The position numbers and the translations under genes are program-made. A stretch of 64,000 nucleotides of DNA from Marinobacter fuscus. Its GTDB lineage: Bacteria > Pseudomonadota > Gammaproteobacteria > Pseudomonadales > Oleiphilaceae. A model generated the notes under the pieces. The model was given only the letters and a program-made list of their open reading frames with translations, ran no database searches and was not told where the DNA came from. Shown here in pieces: positions 60,294 through 64,000 of the stretch. The stretch is from assembly GCF_003007675.1 (NCBI RefSeq), contig NZ_PXNP01000096.1:48001-112000 (forward strand). Direction: 5' to 3'. How positions within the stretch are numbered: the first letter of the stretch is position 1; every line of letters begins with the position of its first letter.

Positions 60294-61109
60294 ATGAATG
60301 ACGAAAAACACGTTGCTGAAACTGCCGATGCCAAGAAGCCTGCAGAGCAGGAGATAGAGGCGGGTGAAGTAGTAGAGGAAGAAGTTGTTGAGGGGGCTCG
60401 CGTTCGTCGCAAGGGAATATATCTGTTGCCGAATGCGCTGACGACAGCGTCTTTGTTCTCCGGGTTCTACGCCATTGTGTCTGCGGCCAACGGCGTTTTC
60501 GATAATGCAGCCATAGCTATTTTCGTGTCGATGATTCTGGACGGGTTGGATGGTCGTGTTGCCAGAATGACCAATACCCAGAGCAAGTTCGGTGAAGAAT
60601 ATGACAGCCTGGCTGACATGGTTGCCTTCGGTGTAGCACCGGGGTTGGTGGCGTTCTTCTGGTCTCTGAATGGTCTGGGCAAGGTAGGCTGGGCGGTCAC
60701 ATTTATTTACGTTGCTGGCACGGCATTGCGATTGGCTCGTTTCAATACTCAGATCGGCTCTGTAGACAAGAAGTTCTTTGTTGGCCTGGCCAGCCCTTCA
60801 GCGGCGGCTTGTGTTGCCGGGCTCGTGTGGTGCTTTCACAGTTACGAAACCTCTGCCTGGTTGACGGCGCTAACGCTGTTCGTGGTCGGTGGCACGGGTG
60901 TGTTGATGGTCAGCAATATTCTTTACCGGAGCTTCAAGGATCTTGATCTGAGGGGGCGGGTGCCTTTTGCGGCGATCCTGCTCGTTGTTTTGGTGTTTGT
61001 AGTGATCGCGCTGGATCCAGCCACCGTACTGTTCACCGGTTTCCTGGCCTACGCGCTTTCGGGGCCGGTGCGCGCTTTATTCCGGCGTAAATCCGGCCGT
61101 ACTGGATAA
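60294..61109 (+). CDS. pssA: CDP-diacylglycerol-serine O-phosphatidyltransferase
   Basis: Integral membrane enzyme making phosphatidylserine, the precursor of phosphatidylethanolamine. 271 residues with an acidic N-terminal extension and about eight hydrophobic segments. The CDP-alcohol phosphotransferase motif [10 protein letters not shown]...[12 protein letters not shown] is complete (DG-x2-AR-x8-G-x3-D-x3-D). It is the subclass II (Bacillus-like) membrane type, not the E. coli PLD-type enzyme. Position after ilvC is as in Pseudomonas. Confidence 0.95.
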   Translation: MNDEKHVAETADAKKPAEQEIEAGEVVEEEVVEGARVRRKGIYLLPNALTTASLFSGFYAIVSAANGVFDNAAIAIFVSMILDGLDGRVARMTNTQSKFGEEYDSLADMVAFGVAPGLVAFFWSLNGLGKVGWAVTFIYVAGTALRLARFNTQIGSVDKKFFVGLASPSAAACVAGLVWCFHSYETSAWLTALTLFVVGGTGVLMVSNILYRSFKDLDLRGRVPFAAILLVVLVFVVIALDPATVLFTGFLAYALSGPVRALFRRKSGRTG

Positions 61110-61194
61110 ACGTGGTGCCCGGCGGCATCGGTCGCCGGGAATTTTTCCGGGAGCCTCCTGTCAGTTAACCCCAATTGACGATGCGGAGATTCCA

Positions 61195-62169
61195 ATGCTT
61201 ATCAAATCCCGCCCATCCTGGGCGCTCCCTGAATCTGAAGTTACGCCAGAGTCTGCTTACCTGAGCCGTCGCACTTTCATGGCCGGAGCTTTAGCTTCGG
61301 CGGCTGCGCTGACCATGCCCGGGTTGGCACGTGCAGAGAAGGGCGATGTTCCTGGCGCGCCCCTCGATTATCAGTTGGCACCGGAATTCTCCACAAACGA
61401 GAAAAAGGCGCCCTATCAGGCCATTACCACATACAACAACTTCTACGAGTTCGGCACCAACAAAGGCGACCCGGCCAGATACGCCGGTGGTATGTCTGTG
61501 GAGCCCTGGACGATTGAAGTCGACGGCGAGTGCGGTAAGCCGGGCACCTACTCTGTAGAAGACCTGCTGCGGCCCAGTCAGTATGAAGAGCGAATCTACC
61601 GACTGCGCTGCGTTGAAGCCTGGTCGATGGTCATACCCTGGGTGGGGGTGCCGCTGGCGGAAATCCTCAAGCGGCTGGAGCCTAACTCAAAGGCGAAGTA
61701 TGTCTACTTCGAGACTCTGAAGGATCCAGAGCAGATGCCTGGGCAGCGTTCGTTCTTCAGCGTTATTGACTGGCCCTATCGTGAGGGGCTGAGGATGGAT
61801 GAAGCCATGAATGAGCTGAGCTTCCTGGCTGTGGGGCTTTATGGCAAAACGCTGCCGAATCAGAACGGCGCGCCGATTCGCCTTGTTGTGCCGTGGAAGT
61901 ACGGCTTCAAAAGCATTAAGTCTATTGTTCGCATCCGCTTTATGGAGCAGCAGCCGAAAACCAGCTGGGAGATGATTGCACCGGAAGAGTATGGCTTTTA
62001 CTCCAATGTGAACCCGGAGGTCGACCATCCCAGATGGAGCCAAAAGCGTGAGCGCCGGTTGCCATCTGGCGTGTTGCAGCCTAACTGGATTGATACCGTA
62101 AAATTCAACGGCTATGCCGACCAGGTTGCCCATCTCTATAAAGGCATGGATCTGCAAAGGTATTTTTGA
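61195..62169 (+). CDS. msrP: Protein-methionine-sulfoxide reductase catalytic subunit MsrP
   Basis: Periplasmic molybdoenzyme repairing oxidised methionine in envelope proteins. 324 residues. Twin-arginine signal with SRRTFM (R25, R26) and a cut before the mature AEKG. The molybdenum-binding cysteine is C139 in [10 protein letters not shown]. Overlaps msrQ by one base (TGATG), so the pair is coupled. Electrons come from MsrQ. Confidence 0.96.
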   Translation: MLIKSRPSWALPESEVTPESAYLSRRTFMAGALASAAALTMPGLARAEKGDVPGAPLDYQLAPEFSTNEKKAPYQAITTYNNFYEFGTNKGDPARYAGGMSVEPWTIEVDGECGKPGTYSVEDLLRPSQYEERIYRLRCVEAWSMVIPWVGVPLAEILKRLEPNSKAKYVYFETLKDPEQMPGQRSFFSVIDWPYREGLRMDEAMNELSFLAVGLYGKTLPNQNGAPIRLVVPWKYGFKSIKSIVRIRFMEQQPKTSWEMIAPEEYGFYSNVNPEVDHPRWSQKRERRLPSGVLQPNWIDTVKFNGYADQVAHLYKGMDLQRYF

Positions 62170-62792
62170 TGTTCGACCGTATTCATCGTTTGCAGCCAAT
62201 GACCGGGTTGAAGGTGTTGGTGTTTGTGTTGGCACTTTTGCCGCTTGGATTGCTGTTCCTGGATATAAAAAACGGTGCCCTGGGGCCGGATCCGGGCCAA
62301 GCTATTACTGAATCGCTGGGATTGGCTGCCTTTCAGCTGCTGCTCATAACGTTGCTGATTTCGCCGCTCAAGAAACTCACCGGTTGGGCGGGATGGGTTC
62401 GGCTGCGCCGTATGCTGGGTCTCTTCTCGTTCTTCTACGCGAGTCTCCATGTTCTGGTGTTTCTGCAGTTGATTCTGGGTTGGGGTGACCTTTGGGCCAC
62501 CTTTACCAAGCGGCCGTATATCATTGTCGGTGCTCTGGCATTTCTGATGCTGATCCCGCTGGCGGTGACATCGTTCCGCAGCGCCATGAAAAAGGTGGGT
62601 CGCTGGTGGAAGCCTTTGCACCGGCTTATTTACCCGGCAGGGGTGCTGGTATGGCTGCACTTTCTCTGGCAGGCGAGAGCGGATATCGGTGAAATGGTTG
62701 CTTATGGCCTGGTGCTTCTAGTGTTGTTGGGCCTAAGAGGTCACTGGAACGGGTGGGGTGATCTGATCCCCTTGCGCAAAACTGCAAGGTAG
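62169..62792 (+). CDS. msrQ: Protein-methionine-sulfoxide reductase heme-binding subunit MsrQ
   Basis: Inner-membrane b-heme protein that passes electrons from the quinone pool to MsrP. 207 residues, about six transmembrane helices. Histidines in FFYASLHVLVF, KPLHRLIYPAG and VWLHFLW are the likely heme ligands. I chose the ATG at 62169, overlapping the msrP stop; a TTG one codon upstream is less likely. The gene lies just upstream of the rrn operon, as in Pseudomonas. Confidence 0.94.
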   Translation: MFDRIHRLQPMTGLKVLVFVLALLPLGLLFLDIKNGALGPDPGQAITESLGLAAFQLLLITLLISPLKKLTGWAGWVRLRRMLGLFSFFYASLHVLVFLQLILGWGDLWATFTKRPYIIVGALAFLMLIPLAVTSFRSAMKKVGRWWKPLHRLIYPAGVLVWLHFLWQARADIGEMVAYGLVLLVLLGLRGHWNGWGDLIPLRKTAR

Positions 62793-62896
62793 CCAGAAAA
62801 TCGGCATTATCCGGTTGCATTTTGCTCAAAGTGGATGCATTCTGATCGGCCGCGTAGGTGGAAACCGAAGTTCCGGAAAATAAGTCGAGAATGTCG

Positions 62897-62924
62897 TTGA
62901 CAGTTTTCCTGAGGGCTGTAGAAT
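62897..62924 (+). promoter_or_regulatory. rrn promoter, upstream copy
   Basis: TTGACA, 16-base spacer, TAGAAT, followed by GCGCAC, a GC-rich discriminator typical of stringently controlled rRNA promoters. Together with the next promoter and leader this fills the 435-base gap 62793-63227; nothing gene-like lies there. Confidence 0.8.
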
Positions 62925-63029
62925 GCGCACCACTTCTGAGGGACAAGGCCGGTAAGGCCGGGTTCTGACGGTTTTAGCCGCTTGATAAGTTTCGAAAATT
63001 TGGGTTTTAAAAGTTTCGAAACAAAGTGG

Positions 63030-63057
63030 TTGACAAGGTGGCGGATCGATGTAGAAT
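63030..63057 (+). promoter_or_regulatory. rrn promoter, downstream copy
   Basis: TTGACA, 16-base spacer, TAGAAT, then GCGCGG. Same boxes and same spacing as the promoter 133 bases upstream, so the two form a tandem P1/P2 pair. Confidence 0.85.
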
Positions 63058-63086
63058 GCGCGGCCTTGATTGAGCAGCGGCTCAAA

Positions 63087-63099
63087 CGCTCTTTAAAAA
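63087..63099 (+). promoter_or_regulatory. BoxA antitermination element in the rrn leader
   Basis: CGCTCTTTAAAAA, close to the BoxA consensus TGCTCTTTAACA, about 25 bases after the start region. It is the target of NusB-NusE, whose NusB gene is at 18540. The rest of the leader includes AATTCGTGTGGGCGC, also seen in Pseudomonas rrn leaders. Confidence 0.8.
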
Positions 63100-63199
63100 G
63101 TTAACCAAGTAATTCGTGTGGGCGCTGGCCGAGGTGTTTCGGATACGAAATATCAGGACAGTGACTCGTCGAAATTGAGTTTTGTCTTGAGCAAGAATT

Positions 63200-63217
63200 A
63201 AGAACTTTCGAGTTCTT
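63200..63217 (+). other. UUCG-capped hairpin in the rrn leader
   Basis: AAGAACT-TTCG-AGTTCTT, a perfect 7-bp stem with a UUCG tetraloop, 11 bases before the 16S gene. Likely part of the pre-rRNA processing structure. Confidence 0.65.
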
Positions 63218-63227
63218 GTATGATTTA

Positions 63228-64000
<773 letters not shown>

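Noticed and set aside
62793..63227. Minus-strand small genes upstream of the 16S gene
   Set aside because: They overlap the rrn promoters, BoxA and leader; no protein-like features.

Overview
The window looks like a core-chromosome segment of a Marinobacter-like gammaproteobacterium. The basis is the partial 16S rRNA gene at the right end, a wax-ester-synthase-type acyltransferase, and gene order that follows the Pseudomonas/Marinobacter pattern almost throughout (aroB-damX-gltBD-hemE; nrdR-ribD-ribB-ribH-nusB-thiL-pgpA; ispB/rplU-rpmA-obgE-proB; rpsT/murJ-ribF-ileS-lspA-fkpB-ispH-minor pilins; ilvBHC-pssA-msrPQ-rrn). This is inference from remembered families; no database was searched. I see no prophage, insertion sequence, CRISPR array, tRNA gene or defence island.

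Layout. 1-9590: end of aroB, a DamX-like SPOR/AAA protein with a perfect hexamer repeat, glutamate synthase gltBD behind a notable promoter region, and hemE. 9689-13508: a PilZ gene, radA and ettA, with two kinds of intergenic repeat. 13884-20491: glyA, nrdR, then a riboflavin/nusB/thiamine/phospholipid operon in which the riboflavin synthase gene expected between ribD and ribB is absent and RibB carries a degenerate GTP cyclohydrolase II domain. 20512-26200: more accessory genes (a small DUF6316-like protein, a DUF2057-like lipoprotein, a WS/DGAT acyltransferase, a YhaJ-like LysR regulator divergent from a glutathionyl-hydroquinone reductase) and ispB. 26442-37820: translation, GTPase, proline, lipid II flippase, flavin, lipoprotein signal peptidase and isoprenoid genes. 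37916-48630: a type IV pilus minor-pilin/PilY1 cluster, an opposed FimT, and pilR/pilS. 48721-56439: nadE, bamD, rluD, pgeF, clpB with a sigma32-like promoter, and a DUF4124 protein. 56910-64000: ilvBHC, pssA, msrPQ, and the tandem promoters, leader and first part of an rrn operon.

The genes are mostly housekeeping. The most interesting non-coding signals are (i) three intergenic copies of a structured palindrome family in which stems change but hairpin loops and spacing are kept, and (ii) the gltB control region, where a 14-bp palindrome sits inside the promoter spacer between two NtrC-like sites. The most interesting coding signals are the composition break inside pilY1, the WS/DGAT with HHxxxDA in place of HHxxxDG, and the altered riboflavin operon. 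I found no clear candidate for a wholly new multi-gene system.
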